NCBI GenBank assembly: GCA_036172665.1
Contig: CM069873.1
Location: 49,446,001 to 49,510,000, forward strand
Direction: 5' to 3'
DNA length: 64,000 nt
Origin: Prosopocoilus inquinatus
Lineage: Eukaryota; Arthropoda; Insecta; Coleoptera; Lucanidae
Shown: in pieces, positions 12,501-23,704 of the stretch
Layout: each line of letters opens with the position of its first letter
Position numbering within the stretch: position 1 is the first letter of the stretch
Notes under the pieces: model-generated
Databases searched by the model: none
Told to the model about the DNA's origin: nothing
The model's input: the letters and a program-made list of their open reading frames with translations, nothing else
Position numbers and translations under genes: made by a program

Positions 12501-13523
12501 TTTTCCAGACGCACAAGTGAAGGTAAATTTATTTACATTCTGATATATGTAGATGATTTGTTAATAGCTGGCGAAACAGAAGACATCACGGAAGCAGTAG
12601 GGAATCAGCTGGGCGAACATTTCGAGATAAAAGATCTCGGACAGGTGGACTATTATCTTGGAATCCAGATAGAACGAGAACCAGATGGGTCATTCCTGCT
12701 TAGTCAACGAACGAAGATCATCAAGATTTTGCAGGAGAACGGACTTCTCAAGCCAAGACTAGTTGCCACGCCGATGGAAACGGGGTTTCTATCAGCTCCA
12801 CTGGACGAGTCAGCTGTGCTGAAAAATAATCATGTGTATGTGATGGGATCACTCCTATACATTGCTACGGTAACAAGGCCGGACATCGCAACAGCAGTTG
12901 GTTTGCTCTGCCGGCGTGTAGAGCGCCCGACTGAATCGGACTGGAAGGCGGTGAAGAGGGTACTGCGATACCTGTCGACCACCAGGGACTATTGTTTACG
13001 ACTTCCATCCAAGGGTAGCACAAACCTGACGTGCTACGTTGATGCAGACTCGGCAGGTGACAAAGCAGACAGGAAATCGACCAGCGGGCACGTATTTCAA
13101 CTGGGCGAAGCAGTTGTAGCATGGTCCAGCCGCAAACAAACGTCGGTTGCTATGTCATCCACAGAGGCAGAATACATAGCAGCTTCGTTTTCCAGTAAGG
13201 AGTTGTTGTGGTTACGACGACTACTGGAAGACCTGAAAATACCAATGACTGGACCAGTCACTTTTCTCGAGGACAACCAAGGTTGTATTAATTTGATTTC
13301 GGGTCGAGGAGGAGCCAGAACCAAGCATATTGATGTTTGCCACCACCAGATTAGAGACCTCCAGAAGAATGGTACCATAGATGTGAAATATTGCCCTTCT
13401 GATCAGATATTGGCTGACGTTTTCACCAAACCATTGCCCAAGGAAGCATTCCAGAGATTTTTGACGCAATTGGGCATATTTGAACGTGCTACAGCGAGGA
13501 GGAGTGTTGAATATAACGCTTAA
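9540..13523 (+). pseudogene. Copia gag-pol polyprotein with five stops
   Basis: A single frame runs from ATG 9540 to the stop inside the 3' LTR. In order it has a gag domain (LNGGNFIYWKTKLKAVL), a CCHC knuckle whose first cysteine codon is now TGA (YCQKPGHLKADC), an aspartic protease (DSGATSHM), a gag-pre-integrase zinc finger (HQWHRRLGHRD), an integrase (SDVCGP, RSDNGREY), a reverse transcriptase (YVDDLLIAG) and RNase H (SSTEAEYIA). In-frame stops lie at 9993, 10152, 10227, 10401 and 11250; there are no frameshifts. The last 737 codons (from 11,310) are open. It encoded its own integration and reverse transcription but is dead now. Confidence 0.93.
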
Positions 13524-13802
13524 GCATTAATCAAATATCGGCGCCGCTCCCTAGTACCAACGCCTTACGCAAAGACGCTGTTGTCGGGCTCGGTAGCCTC
13601 ATGCCGTAGAGCCATCATAACCTCGGTCTATTTCTGTCGTAGATTCTCACGGGAGCCGGTCGTCTCTCCTATCGCACGCGGTCCGTTATATACACGTGTT
13701 TCGCGTCGAGGTTATATCACTGTTATACTATATTTCTTTGAAGTTTTACAATAAATATAAAACATAAACTTATTCGTTTGTTTGATATCACCCAAAACAT
13801 AA
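13505..13802 (+). repeat. Copia 3' LTR
   Basis: Second copy of the 298-bp LTR. The polyprotein stop codon lies inside it. It is followed directly by the AGATA target duplication. Confidence 0.92.
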
Positions 13803-14074
13803 AGATAGCTTGTAATGTAATAGCGTAATTGCATTTACGAGTGATGTACACTTCTGCATTCAATTTTGGGGCTTTTATTGGAACAAATGTTCCATCAACA
13901 GTACCTCTTATATTATCTATTCCAGCTAATTGATAGAAATGATGTTTAACTTCTTCAATATTTGCGTTTGGCCATTTTATAATGGAAGATGCCATTATGT
14001 TGAATGCTTTGACAATTCTAAAGAATGCTACAGATAAAGAATTCTTTCCCATATTAAATCCTTCTCCCACTGAT
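13803..14074 (-). pseudogene. Harbinger transposase, middle exon part
   Basis: This reads SVGEGFNMGKNSLSVAFFRI, then WPNANIEEVKHHFYQLAGI and the first catalytic aspartate in RGTVDGTFVPIKAP, and it ends at the copia target duplication. It begins at a splice acceptor (TTTTTTTAG on the minus strand, intron 14,075-14,145). Together with 8642-9188 it forms one DDE domain interrupted only by the copia. Confidence 0.85.
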
Positions 14075-14145
14075 CTAAAAAAGAAAATTTTAAATAATTA
14101 ACTTAAGAATTTTTACCTAACTCCATGAGTTCCAAATAACTATAC

Positions 14146-14229
14146 CTATATGAATCACGAGTCGCAAGCAACCATAAAGTTGCTAATAACTGTTTTTCTA
14201 TATCTTTACTACGTCTTCCTAGTACACCC
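14146..14229 (-). pseudogene. Harbinger transposase, upstream exon part
   Basis: The minus strand reads EKQLLATLWLLATRDSYR and ends at a GTATAG donor. Splicing to 14,074 keeps the frame and restores the conserved transition into SVGEGF. Toward its N-terminus it is interrupted at about 14,230 by the terminal repeat of the next inserted element. A candidate N-terminal exon is at 18,722-18,999. Confidence 0.7.
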
Positions 14230-15086
14230 GCCGACAAAAGTAATGCCCAGGCCTACAGTGGCTCAACTGCGAAGCATAAAATTTGGACAGCCCTTAAAAT
14301 TCCACCTTATATTACGATGTCTCTCTTCGTAGCGTTTATATAACACGCAGAAAATTCTTGCCTGACCGATTTTCAGTTTCAAATTCAGAGAAACGAAAGT
14401 TTAAATTTGGAACACATGAATGTTGTTTAGTAACTAAAATAATAATTGAAAAATAATAAAAATTGACGAATGTTTAAGGCTTTAATTTTCTATTTTATGT
14501 GTCAATGCATTTAGCAATAATTCCAATATATTTCACTGCTAGCCTAAAATGAAAAAACAGATTAAATTTCATACGGAAGAAATAATTTAGAAAGTAATGA
14601 AATTTTCCCGGAACTGCTAATGAAAGGATAAAATTTTAACGGCCGGTTCTACGGGATAAACATATTATAACGCTTTTCTTTGAATTGTCTACAGATAAAA
14701 GTTTTAATAATTGGTGGGGTATTAATATTGGCAATCAGGGCTACACTAAGTATACTGCGTGGTTTTATTTTGTTTAGTTTTTGTTAGATCTTGGACCTGA
14801 CAAGAATACTTTTAAAATTCCTCGTATGTTAAACCAACGTGAAACAACTCTTGAAGAAAGAGGTATTATAGTAGGTTTATATAATAGTGGATTGTCAATA
14901 AGTGAAGTGTCTCGAAGGTGTAATTTATCGGTAAGATTTTTTTAGTAAACTTAAAAAATATTTTTGAAACACCCTCATTCTATGTATATCTCCTCCATAA
15001 AAATTGTTCTTTTTATTAATGCTACATACATATCATTGAACAAATTTATATATTTCGGGTTTTTTTAAGAACAGGCTTGAAATCAA

Positions 15087-15692
15087 CACCGGTATGAACT
15101 TAGCAATAACTTTCAGCAATAAAAAAAAATCTAAAATAATACCAAAACAGTTTCAGTATTTATATATTAGTATAAAAATCTACTAATTAAGTAATTTTCA
15201 ATAACAAATTAATATTTTTAGAAATTGACCAATTAAGTATTGTTGCGCGAGGCGTACTCAACTTCTTCAAAAATGACAGCGTTATCTTAGTTTTAAATCA
15301 AACGTTTTTAGACGAAAATAATCTATTAATAACGAACTATCGATAGTGTAAAAACAAAAAGGCACATATTTTTTGTTCGGCCACAATTAAATCTTAAAAT
15401 TTAGTTTCGCATAATCTAGGACGCCCTTTATTAATAGATTATTTTCGTCTAAAAACATTTGATTTAAAAATAAGAAAACGCTGTCATTTTTGACGAAGTT
15501 GAGTACGCCTCGCGCAACATTACTTAATAGGTCAATTTGTAATCAATTTTAAATAATATTCATTTTAAGTTATTGAAAATGACTTAATTAGTAGATTGTT
15601 TTACCAATATTTAAATACTGAAACTGTTTTGGTATTATTTTAGAATTGTTTTTTTTTGATTGCTGAAAGTTATTGCTAACTTCATGCCGGTG
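15087..15692. mobile_element. 606-bp foldback MITE in transposase intron
   Basis: The ends are CACCGGTATGAACTTAGCAA and TTGCTAACTTCATGCCGGTG, with inverted similarity extending over 200 bp on each side. Flanks are AAATCAA (15,080-15,086 and 15,693-15,699), a 7-bp or possibly 8-bp target duplication, more like hAT than Tc1/mariner. It has no coding sequence. It sits wholly inside the intron of the DD36E transposase gene. Confidence 0.75.
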
Positions 15693-15815
15693 AAATCAAC
15701 TGAAAATTACCCAAAATTAATCTTTTAATTATAAACGTTTTTTTCACGTATTCAGATTTTAAGTAAAAAAATTGCTAATAAATTTTTGTCAATTTTGACA
15801 TAGAAAAAGTCCTAG

Positions 15816-15859
15816 TTAAAATAAGAAAGTGGACATCACTTTCGGCGAAACCGGAAGTC
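15816..15859 (+). repeat. Dispersed repeat motif, copy 2
   Basis: Related to the segment at 1,660-1,708 (TTAAAATAAGAAAGT ... ACTTTCGGC ... GGAAGT). Identity of the family is unknown. Confidence 0.45.
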
Positions 15860-17225
15860 CTTTGGTGTTCAGTAGTAGGTCAGAAAATTAATGGGTTTTG
15901 TTTAACTTACCCTTTCCAAATTTTCCAAAAACCCTAAAATGTTGTTAACCGAATTAAGTTAAAGTAATTAGTAAATTTATTGACAATGTCAAAAATGGTT
16001 TAGACTTCAACTGATTGAATTTTGAAGGGAGTTAAAGAAATTGTCTTTTGCAATTTTAGAGAAGACAAGTGAAGCGTTGGATTCAACGAAGTGAAGAAGA
16101 AGGGCCCAGACTATTGAGCGCTCAAAGAAGTGGTAGGCCCCGTGTAACAATTGCTGAAGACGACGAACAAATCGTGAATTTTACAAGAAATACCCCTTTT
16201 ACAAATTGTTGTAAAATTAGGGAACAGCTAGGGATAAACTGCTCTACCAGAACAATTGCAAGGCGGTTACATCAAGCTGGAATACATGCCCGAAAACCAG
16301 CACGCAAAATTATTTTGACGCCGCAACATGCTGCAGCACGACGAGCCTTTTGCGAAGAAAATATAAACCGGGATTGGTCTATGGTAATATTTTCTGATGA
16401 GAAAACCTTTTCCTCATCGCAAGATGTTCCTGTAACATTGTGGCTCCTAATAATCAAAGATATTCCGTGCAACACGTCATGCCAAATTCGACAAGTGGTC
16501 GAATATCAGTCGGTGTGTGGGCATATATACACAGAGCTGGACCTGGAGAACTTGTCAGAGTGTCCCCTCCGAATTTTACTGCTGTTCGATACATAGAGAT
16601 TTTAGAAAACGTGCTGTTGCCATCTCTTAGAGTGCTGTTTCCGGATGAAGAACGTAACGCACCAATTGTGTTTGTGCAGGACAACAGTAGTGTTCATCGA
16701 GCTAGGCAAGTTCAAAACTGGTTTGAGGATAATAACGGCGTTATTCAGGCATTAAATTGGCCCAGTAAATCGCCAGACTTGAATCCCATTGAAAATATGT
16801 GGAGTAATATTGTTCGACAATGGAATGATGTAGAATACAATGGAATTCGAGAAAGAACAGTTGAAGAACTCATGAGACACACACATAGGGTTTGGGAAAA
16901 TTGTCGAAGAGGTAACCTCTGCGAGACTTTAGTAGATAGCATGCCTCACAGATTGCAAGAATGCATAGAAAATAACGGTTATTATACCAAATACTAATAA
17001 TAATTTAACTCATACATAGTTTAAATAAAGTAAATATAATTCGCTATGTATACTTAATAATAAAATTTTGTTTAACTGTCTTTCATTCCTTATCTCTTTT
17101 TTATTGCCTAATACTCTCCAATTACACACTATGTCCACGGATTGAGTTCACTACAAAATAAACACTTTTATTTTTGAGTTTTTGGAAAAAATCATTCTTT
17201 ATAATAGTTTTTGATACAGCATATA

Positions 17226-17947
17226 CAGGGTGTTCACGGGAAGCCGCTGCAATAGCTAACTTTTTATTTGAATTTTTACGAGGTAGCTTAAATTAGAAAA
17301 GTTTCAGGACCTGTTCTGCTGGATTTTATAGCAACATCAGAAAAACAAATGACTGTCAGGTTTTCGAGATTTTCAATTGTTTTCAACTTTTTTAAATGGA
17401 ACATTATATTTTTTACCATCGCATCGTGTTCAGGACGTCAAATTAATTATGTCTCTAAAATATTACCTTCCAGCGCCTACTTTTTATAAAGCATTTAATT
17501 AATAAATAATAAACGTATCCCGCTTTTCAATATTTGACATTTTTAATATGAACTAAATTTCAAGAACTGATTAATTAGAATAGATAACAAAACTGACAGT
17601 TTGAAAACAATTTCGATGTTCTCTTGTTTCAACGCACACCATATTGTGTTCGCCTACAAAAAAGCTGTTGTTGCTGTGCCCTTCCTGCGAATACCAATGT
17701 TTGGCCTTGGAAGGTAATATTTGAGAGACATAATTAATTTGACGCTCTGAACGCGGTAGAAAATATAACGTTCCACTTAAAAAAGTTGAAAACAATTGAA
17801 AATCTCCAAAACCTGACAGTCATTTGTTTTTCTGATGTTGCCATAAAATCCAGCAGGAGAGGTCCTGAAACTTTTCTAATTTAAGTTACATCGTAAAAAT
17901 TCAAATAAAAAAGTTAGCTATTGTAGCGGCATCTCGTAAACACCCTG
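17226..17947. mobile_element. 722-bp foldback MITE (TA target)
   Basis: It starts CAGGGTGTTCACGGGAAGCC and ends AACACCCTG, with arms of roughly 210 bp that pair with few mismatches (for example GCAATAGCTAAC against GTTAGCTATTGT). TA flanks both ends (17,224-17,225 and 17,948-17,949). This matches Tc1/mariner-type MITEs. No transposase is encoded. Confidence 0.8.
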
Positions 17948-17949
17948 TA

Positions 17950-18613
17950 TTTTCATCGTTCCCTTAAATACCATCCTTGTTTGACCAATTTCTCTTTAAT
18001 TGGTCAAACAATTTTGCACATCAGTTTTTTTAAAACACCTTTTATAGCAAACAATTCGAAATACTATAACATTCAATTAAGTAAATATATAAGCTCTAAA
18101 CTTAACATTCTTGCCTGAATAGTTTTTGTTTGTAAATTAGGGATGGTCTTTTCATCTCCTTGTAAACTATTCTTCCCTGTAATATTCTTAAAAACCATTG
18201 TCGATACAATTGTTTCTAAAGATTTTATAGGGTAAATAAATATGGAAACATAATTTTCAATTTTTCTGAGTTAGTCGGAATTTATAGTCTCCTATAATAT
18301 TTTTAGGGCTTTTAGGACAAGCAAAAACTTTTATAAAGTATGACTTTCTCATGAAAACTCAAAAATAAATAACTTTTTCCTATAGTGAAAACCAATCTGT
18401 CGATTCAGAGCATAAAAAATAATTCATATTTGCTTAATTTTCATATCAACCACTTAAAATTGTAAAATTACGTAAAAGCGCAGAGAAAAAAAATAACTAA
18501 AACGAAACTTCAAGAGATCACGGTGACGTGAAATTAGGTGCATCAAGGCAAAACAATGTAGATAAATTCATTCATTCTCGAAGTAAATTTTATTATTTAG
18601 GGTCAGCTACCTG
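17950..18613. other. Non-coding stretch
   Basis: AT-rich, with no recognisable coding or RNA features; it precedes the degenerate inverted repeat ending at 18,721. Confidence 0.35.
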
Positions 18614-18721
18614 CGAAAGCAACGGCGTAAACCCCCATATCGGTGCAGAATTTTAAGGGTTGTCCAATACTGATGCACCACAGTTAGCAGCGCCACTAAC
18701 CTGGGCTTTACTTTTGTCGGC

Positions 18722-18999
18722 AAGTCTACGTTCTTTTTACATACAATTTCATTAATGCAGGGCAAAATTCTGTCATATGTAACTCTAGAGATTCTAAAGT
18801 GCGATTGGAATAGTGCTTGCGACATCCCTGGAATAACTCGTTCTACATAATTTTGTATTCGGATAGGTTTTATTCGAACAACCATTTCTTCTTCATTGTC
18901 TACTAAGGACATTAGACATTCATTAAACATTTTTTTACTTAAAGAAATCGCAATTCCAGTAGCACAAAATTTGCTTTTGCGATTATTATCCATACTCAT
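18722..18999 (-). pseudogene. Harbinger transposase, N-terminal exon candidate
   Basis: The minus strand starts MSMDNNRKSKFCATGIAI and contains ALFQSHFRISRVTYDRILPC, typical of the N-terminal part of Harbinger transposases. The open frame runs on to 18,607, but that tail lies in the inverted repeat of the inserted element and is not part of this protein. Order and strand fit the first exon of the transposase continued at 14,229-14,146, 14,074-13,803 and 9,188-8,642. Confidence 0.6.
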
Positions 19000-19009
19000 A
19001 GACTACATA

Positions 19010-20522
19010 GGGTGCGTTTCATTTGCGCGCTTATACGCTTTGAGCACTTGTAAGCGTTGCTTAACCTGTTCCTTTTGGCTTTGCAAACGCTCACGAAGCG
19101 CAAGGTGTCGATATGGAAACGTCATTGTGACGTCATAGCCTGTGCTCACAATCGCTTATTCCATCGAGGTAGGGCAGCAAAAGCGTGAGCGCTTAATGGC
19201 GCTTATGCCACAAATAGAACGTATGAGGGATCAGCTGATTATCGTCAGACGGGTAGCGGTCTAGAAGCGGTAGGTTATAACTGTTGCGATGCGGCTATTT
19301 ATGTTTGATTTAATTTCACTAATGAAGTTAATTTTCATTGTTATAATAGAAAATTATTTTATGTGGCAGATTTTAAAAACACTACGCACTTTATTTCTCA
19401 CATACTATATTTTTGTTTCAAAATACTGACAAATAGATGTCTTAGGTGTCCATATATTCTAATGATCCTGTCTTGGGTGCGTTTCGTTTGCGCGCTCATA
19501 CGCTTCAAGCGCTTACGCTTACAAGCGCTATTTTCTGCTGTTTCCTTTGACGCTTAGTCGCATCAGGCGTTATAAGCAAAAGTGTTTCTTTTGGCTGTTG
19601 TGTGCACAATAAATTCATAACCTTCACAACTTGTGCGGTGCTGCAGTACTACAATTAATTATCTTCCTAAAGATGCTAAAGACCAACGCCTTTTGAAATA
19701 TACATAGTTAAATTTCACAAAAAAATGAACGACAGCAATATTTCAAAAGTAAATTTTGCAAACCTGTGCCAGTTTAAGTTTTATATCATTTGATCAATAA
19801 TGGATATACAAGACAGGATCATTAGAATATATGGACACCTAAGATATCTGCTTGTCAGTATTTTGAAACAAAAATATAGTATGTCAGAAATAAGGTGCAC
19901 AGTTTTTTAAAATCTGCCCCATAAAATCATTTTCTATTATAACCATGAAAATTAACTTCATTAGTGAAATTAAACCAAACATAAATAGCTGCAACGCAAT
20001 ATTTATAACCAACCGCTACTAGACTGCTACCTGTGTGAGGATGATTCCCTCATACGTTCCATTTGTGGCATAAGCGCCATTAAGCGCTCACGCTTTTGCT
20101 GCCCTACCTCGATGGAATAAGCGATTGTGAGCACAGACTATGACGTCACAATGACGTTTCCATATCGTCACCTAGCGCTTTGTGAACGTTTGCAAAACCA
20201 AAAGGAACAGGTTAAGCAATGCTTACAAACGCTCAAAGCGAATAAGCGTGCAAATGAAACGCACCCAAGGGGTGCGTTTCATTTATTAATTTTTTTAACT
20301 ATGTATAATTTAAATGGCGTGGGTGTTTAGGAAGATAATTAATTGTAGTACTGCAGCACCGCAAAAGTTGTAAAGGTTATGAATTTATTGTGCACACAAC
20401 AGCCAAAAGAAACACTTTTGCTTATAACGCCTGATGCGACTAAGCGTCAAAGGAAACAGCAGAAAATAGCGCTTATAAGCGTAAGCGCTTGAAGCGTATG
20501 AGCGCGCAAACGAAACGCACCC
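19010..20522. mobile_element. Two interleaved foldback MITEs
   Basis: Four related terminal arms beginning GGGTGCGTTT(C/G)... are present. Arm A (19,010-19,474) pairs with 19,802-20,266, and arm B (19,475 to about 19,730) pairs with 20,269-20,522. The order is A, B, A', B', which is interleaved rather than nested. The whole block is flanked by ATA (19,007-19,009 and 20,523-20,525). The ends share GGGTGCGTTT with the surrounding Harbinger, so they are probably Harbinger-type non-autonomous elements. No protein is encoded. Confidence 0.7.
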
Positions 20523-20698
20523 ATAAAAGAATAAGTGTGGAATTAGTATGAGTTACATAGGTTATACTGAAATATTTTATACGTCAAATTAATTTTCCCC
20601 GAACGTTAACCGTTTAGAAACTCTGTGTAAAGGTCACTGTATTCGTTGATGATCTCCCCTCACTCTCCCTGTACTGACTTTTTTTAAACGCACCCCAG

Positions 20699-20943
20699 GA
20701 GTAATACTAGTAAAATTTTTAGTCAGAGATATAAAAAAGAAAATTTTTAATCTCAAAAGTAAATTAAGGGGCACTCGCATTGTCATAAAAGAAAATCTCA
20801 CATTTCGAAGAGCGCAACTGTACAAAAATGTGTAACAAAATTCGGTAGAACGAACGTATGGTCCCTTGATGGTACAATATGTTTCAAAGTTGGTAATAAA
20901 GTGGAAAAAATCTCGACAGAAAACGAGCTGCAAAAATTTCTTT
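20699..20943 (+). pseudogene. LINE ORF1 protein, 3' part
   Basis: This continues the ORF1 protein of 6359-6676 in the sense expected after removal of the Harbinger. It reads VKFLVRDIKKKIFNLKSKLR, then RIVIKENLTFRRAQLYKN and a stop. The C-terminal remainder (about 20,850-20,943) is in another frame and ends NELQKFL. This is the RNA-binding C-terminal domain, degenerate. Confidence 0.65.
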
Positions 20944-21470
20944 AAACTAATAATTAATGCTATGAGTACGAGTATCTGTATCGCTTTTATCTTATCTCTA
21001 AGCGAGAGTGCACAAATTTTTATTTACATTATAATAAAAAGTTTTTTAGTTGGACATTCTTAGTTTTTATAATTGTGCTATTTATAAATTATTTTAGTTT
21101 AATTTAGAATCTCCATAATTTGTCCAATTTTCAATTCGATCTGATCCAGCAACTTTAATTTGTTCTTCTCCGTAGAATTGCTGTTTGTTTTTTATTTACT
21201 TTAAGGCTTTAATAAGCGGTTTTTCATTTAACTCTTTTTTCTTGCAACAATTATAATTTGTTTTTTCCGTAGAATCGCTACTTCTTTTGCTTTTAAATTA
21301 CTTTAAAATTTATATAAAAAATTAAATTTATTATCTACGTTTTTTTGTTAACATTATCGTGTTAAACTATAAATATTATTATTAGGAACTATTAGTTTCA
21401 ACTCAATAGCACTCACATTACAAGTTATGTTGTCCGTTTTTTACTGATTTCCATAAATTTATCTGTTATC
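20944..21470 (+). other. LINE inter-ORF region
   Basis: AT-rich stretch between ORF1 and ORF2 of the LINE. No separate feature seen. Confidence 0.4.
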
Positions 21471-23704
21471 ATGTTTTCGTGTTGTCATATCAACGTACGG
21501 TCTCTTTTGTCCCAGTTTGATTCGTTTAAGGACTACTTTTGTGTACATCAATATGATGTGATTGCTATAACTGAAACGTGGCTGACGACTACAGTGGATG
21601 GTAATATTATTTCTTTGAATGATTATACACTCTTAAGACGTGATAGATCTTAAATTTTCAGTATTGAACATTTCAGTAAATGTAAATTTTGAATACTTAT
21701 GGATTAAGGTTTTTAGTAAAAATACAAATGTGATTGTGGGTGTCATTTACAAGCCGCCGTCTGCCGATATCTGTCTGCTTATCGAAGCATTAGAGGACAT
21801 GCTGTCTGGGTTGATGGTTGATTCTCATGAAATTGTGATGTTGGGTGATTTTAATATAAATCTTTTAGATGTTGATAGCCGATCTTGTTCCCTATTTAAT
21901 AATTTTTGCGATTGTCTCGGACTTAAACAAATAATTAATGATCCCACCCGTATAACTGGCACTTCATCTTCACTTATTGATCTTATTCTACTTTTATTAG
22001 ATACTACTTTTATTTCTTGTGGAGTTATGACAGATCTTGCCATATCTGATCATTTTCTAGTTTACGTTACGTTAAACTTTTATGTACCTCCGTGTGCTCC
22101 CCGTATGCATACCTTTAGAGAATATTTACGTTTTAACTTTGTTGCATTTTCAAATGATTTATAGAAAACTCCTTGGAATGATGCCTATGAGACCATAAAT
22201 ATTAATGACAAAGTCAGCATTTTGAATGATTTTATTTTAGACCTATTTAACGATCATGCTCCTCTAAAAACGGTTGAGTTTAAGAAACGTCCAACTCCTT
22301 GGATAACTGATAACATTAAATTAATGATAGCTATTAGAGATAAAGCCTTTAAAAAAGCGAAGAGAAAGAAAACCAGTGTTTCTTTTAATTATTATAAACA
22401 GTTACGTAATTTTACAACCTCTGCTATTAGGCGGGAAAACGTGCTTATTTAAAACATATTTCTAATATGAAAGATTCAAAACTTTTGTGGAACAGTCTTG
22501 CATCCTTAAATATTTATAATAACAAAAAGAATAATATTATAAAGTTACCGAATAATTTTGCGGATGTAAATGACATTAATTCTCATTTCTTTAGTTTTTG
22601 TCAAATGAGGTTGCGGATACTGATGTAACAAAATTTTATGCTAGTAAAGTAAATAGTGATGTCAATTTTTCCTTTTCTTTTTCTTTACTTTCCGTTAGCG
22701 ATGTTGGTATTCTATTTAATACTATCAAATCTCAATCTGTTGGTATTGATGGCATTTCGTTAAAGATGCTATCCCTTTGCTGCCCATTTATATTACACAT
22801 ATATTAAATACTTATTTGCTTCAATGTGTATTTCCTAGTTGCTGGAAAAACAGTATTATTAAACCACTTCCGAAAGTCAATAATCCCTCAAATTTCACCG
22901 ATTTAAGACCTATTTCTAATCTTCCAGTTCTCTCTAAACTATTAGAGAAGGCTGTATGTCAACAAATTCGTAAATTTTTAGATGTACATAATATTTTGCC
23001 TATTTATCAGTCCGGATTTCGTCCAGGATACAGTTGCGAAACTGTAATGGCTAATATTATAGATGATTTGCTACGTAGCATTGATGATAATCAAATCTCG
23101 ATTCTGATTTTGTTAGACTATTCGAGAGCCTTCGATACTCTTAATCATTCTCTTTTACTTACTGTTTTGCGGTATGTAGGTTTCCATGAAAACGCTGTAG
23201 AGTTTTTCTCATCCTACTTAACTGACAGAACTCAACAAGTTTCATATGACGGTCACTTATCATTTTCTCTTCCTACTGTTTCCGGGGTTCCCCAAGGCAG
23301 TATACTTGGTCCTCTTCTATACACTATTTATACGACGAATGACGAACTAAATGCTTATCTCATTGTAAATACCACCTTTATGCTGATGATACTCAGCTTT
23401 ATTACTCATTCAATAAAGAAAACGTTCATGCAGCCGTGTCTTTCGTAAATGATGATTTGTAATCCCTAACTGAACTTTCTGTCAAGCATTGCCTTCGCAT
23501 TAATAGTAAAAAAAACTTCTGTTCTAGTTTTTGGTCGCACTAAGTCGAGAGCTTCTGTTATTAATGCTATCAAGGTGAAAATTAATAATGATGTTATTCC
23601 TATTTCTGATTGCGTCCGGGATTTAGGGCTGCATTTAGATACTAAAGTACGATTTAAGGAACATGTATCTTACTTGATCAGACGAGGGTATTGCAATCTT
23701 AAAT
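21471..23704 (+). pseudogene. LINE ORF2: endonuclease and reverse transcriptase
   Basis: An apurinic-type endonuclease comes first (CHINVRSLL, VIAITETWL, GVIYKPPS, GDFNINLLD, ISDHFLVYV). The reverse transcriptase follows (RPISNLPVLSKLLEK, YQSGFRPGYSC, LLDYSRAFDTLNH, GVPQGSILGPLLYTIY). The catalytic YADD is present near 23,378-23,389, but one base out of frame relative to the block before it. Several stops and frameshifts (21,652, 22,164, 22,452, about 23,360) kill the ORF. It is CR1/jockey-like; I cannot fix the clade by eye. The element is cut near 23,704, where gypsy sequence begins. Confidence 0.8.

Larger units (their letters stand above)
9189..13802 (+). mobile_element. Copia (Ty1) LTR retrotransposon, full length
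   Basis: Two 298-bp LTRs flank one long polyprotein frame, with a matching 5-bp target duplication outside. The LTRs start TGTTGAATATAACGC and end CCCAAAACATCA (5') or CCCAAAACATAA (3'). By eye they differ at about ten positions, roughly 3%, so the insertion is not recent. The element splits the transposase exon of the surrounding Harbinger. All domains are present, but five in-frame stops make it non-functional. Confidence 0.95.
14826..16997 (+). pseudogene. DD36E Tc1/mariner-family transposase
   Basis: Exon 1 (14,826-14,930, donor GTAAGA) starts at an ATG and encodes a helix-turn-helix (TLEERGIIVGLYNSGLSIS). Exon 2 starts at 16,060 after TTTTAG and continues in frame with QVKRWIQRSEEEG and a second DNA-binding repeat with GRPR. 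The catalytic triad is seen in IFSDEKTF, FVQDNSSVH and DLNPIENMW. I count 36 residues between the second aspartate and the glutamate, as in the Incomer (DD36E) group, rather than 34. A one-base deletion near 16,443 shifts the frame, so the copy is inactive. The long intron hosts a MITE. Confidence 0.8.
14230..18721. mobile_element. Element with DD36E Tc1/mariner transposase
   Basis: Inverted repeats of about 110-120 bp, with many mismatches, begin GCCGACAAAAGTAA at 14,230 and end TTACTTTTGTCGGC at 18,721. They enclose a spliced Tc1/mariner-family transposase and two MITEs. The segment separates the N-terminal exon of the surrounding Harbinger transposase from its next part. I do not see a clean TA target duplication at these ends, so the repeats may belong to another element that carries the transposase inside it. 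Confidence 0.5.
6677..20695. mobile_element. PIF/Harbinger element with nested insertions
   Basis: The left end reads GGGTGCGTTTAAAAAAG and the right end reads CTTTTTTTAAACGCACCC; both are flanked by CAG (6674-6676 and 20696-20698). A 3-bp CWG or TWA target duplication is characteristic of PIF/Harbinger. The interior carries the two genes of a Harbinger: a Myb/SANT-like protein (plus strand) and a DDE transposase (minus strand). The LINE ORF1 reading frame resumes directly after the right copy of CAG. Length is inflated by a copia element, a DD36E Tc1/mariner-type element and several MITEs. Confidence 0.8.

Noticed and set aside
18607..18721. C-terminal 38 residues of the ORF at 18,999-18,607
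   Set aside because: This part is the inverted repeat shared with 14,230-14,340 and not Harbinger coding sequence.
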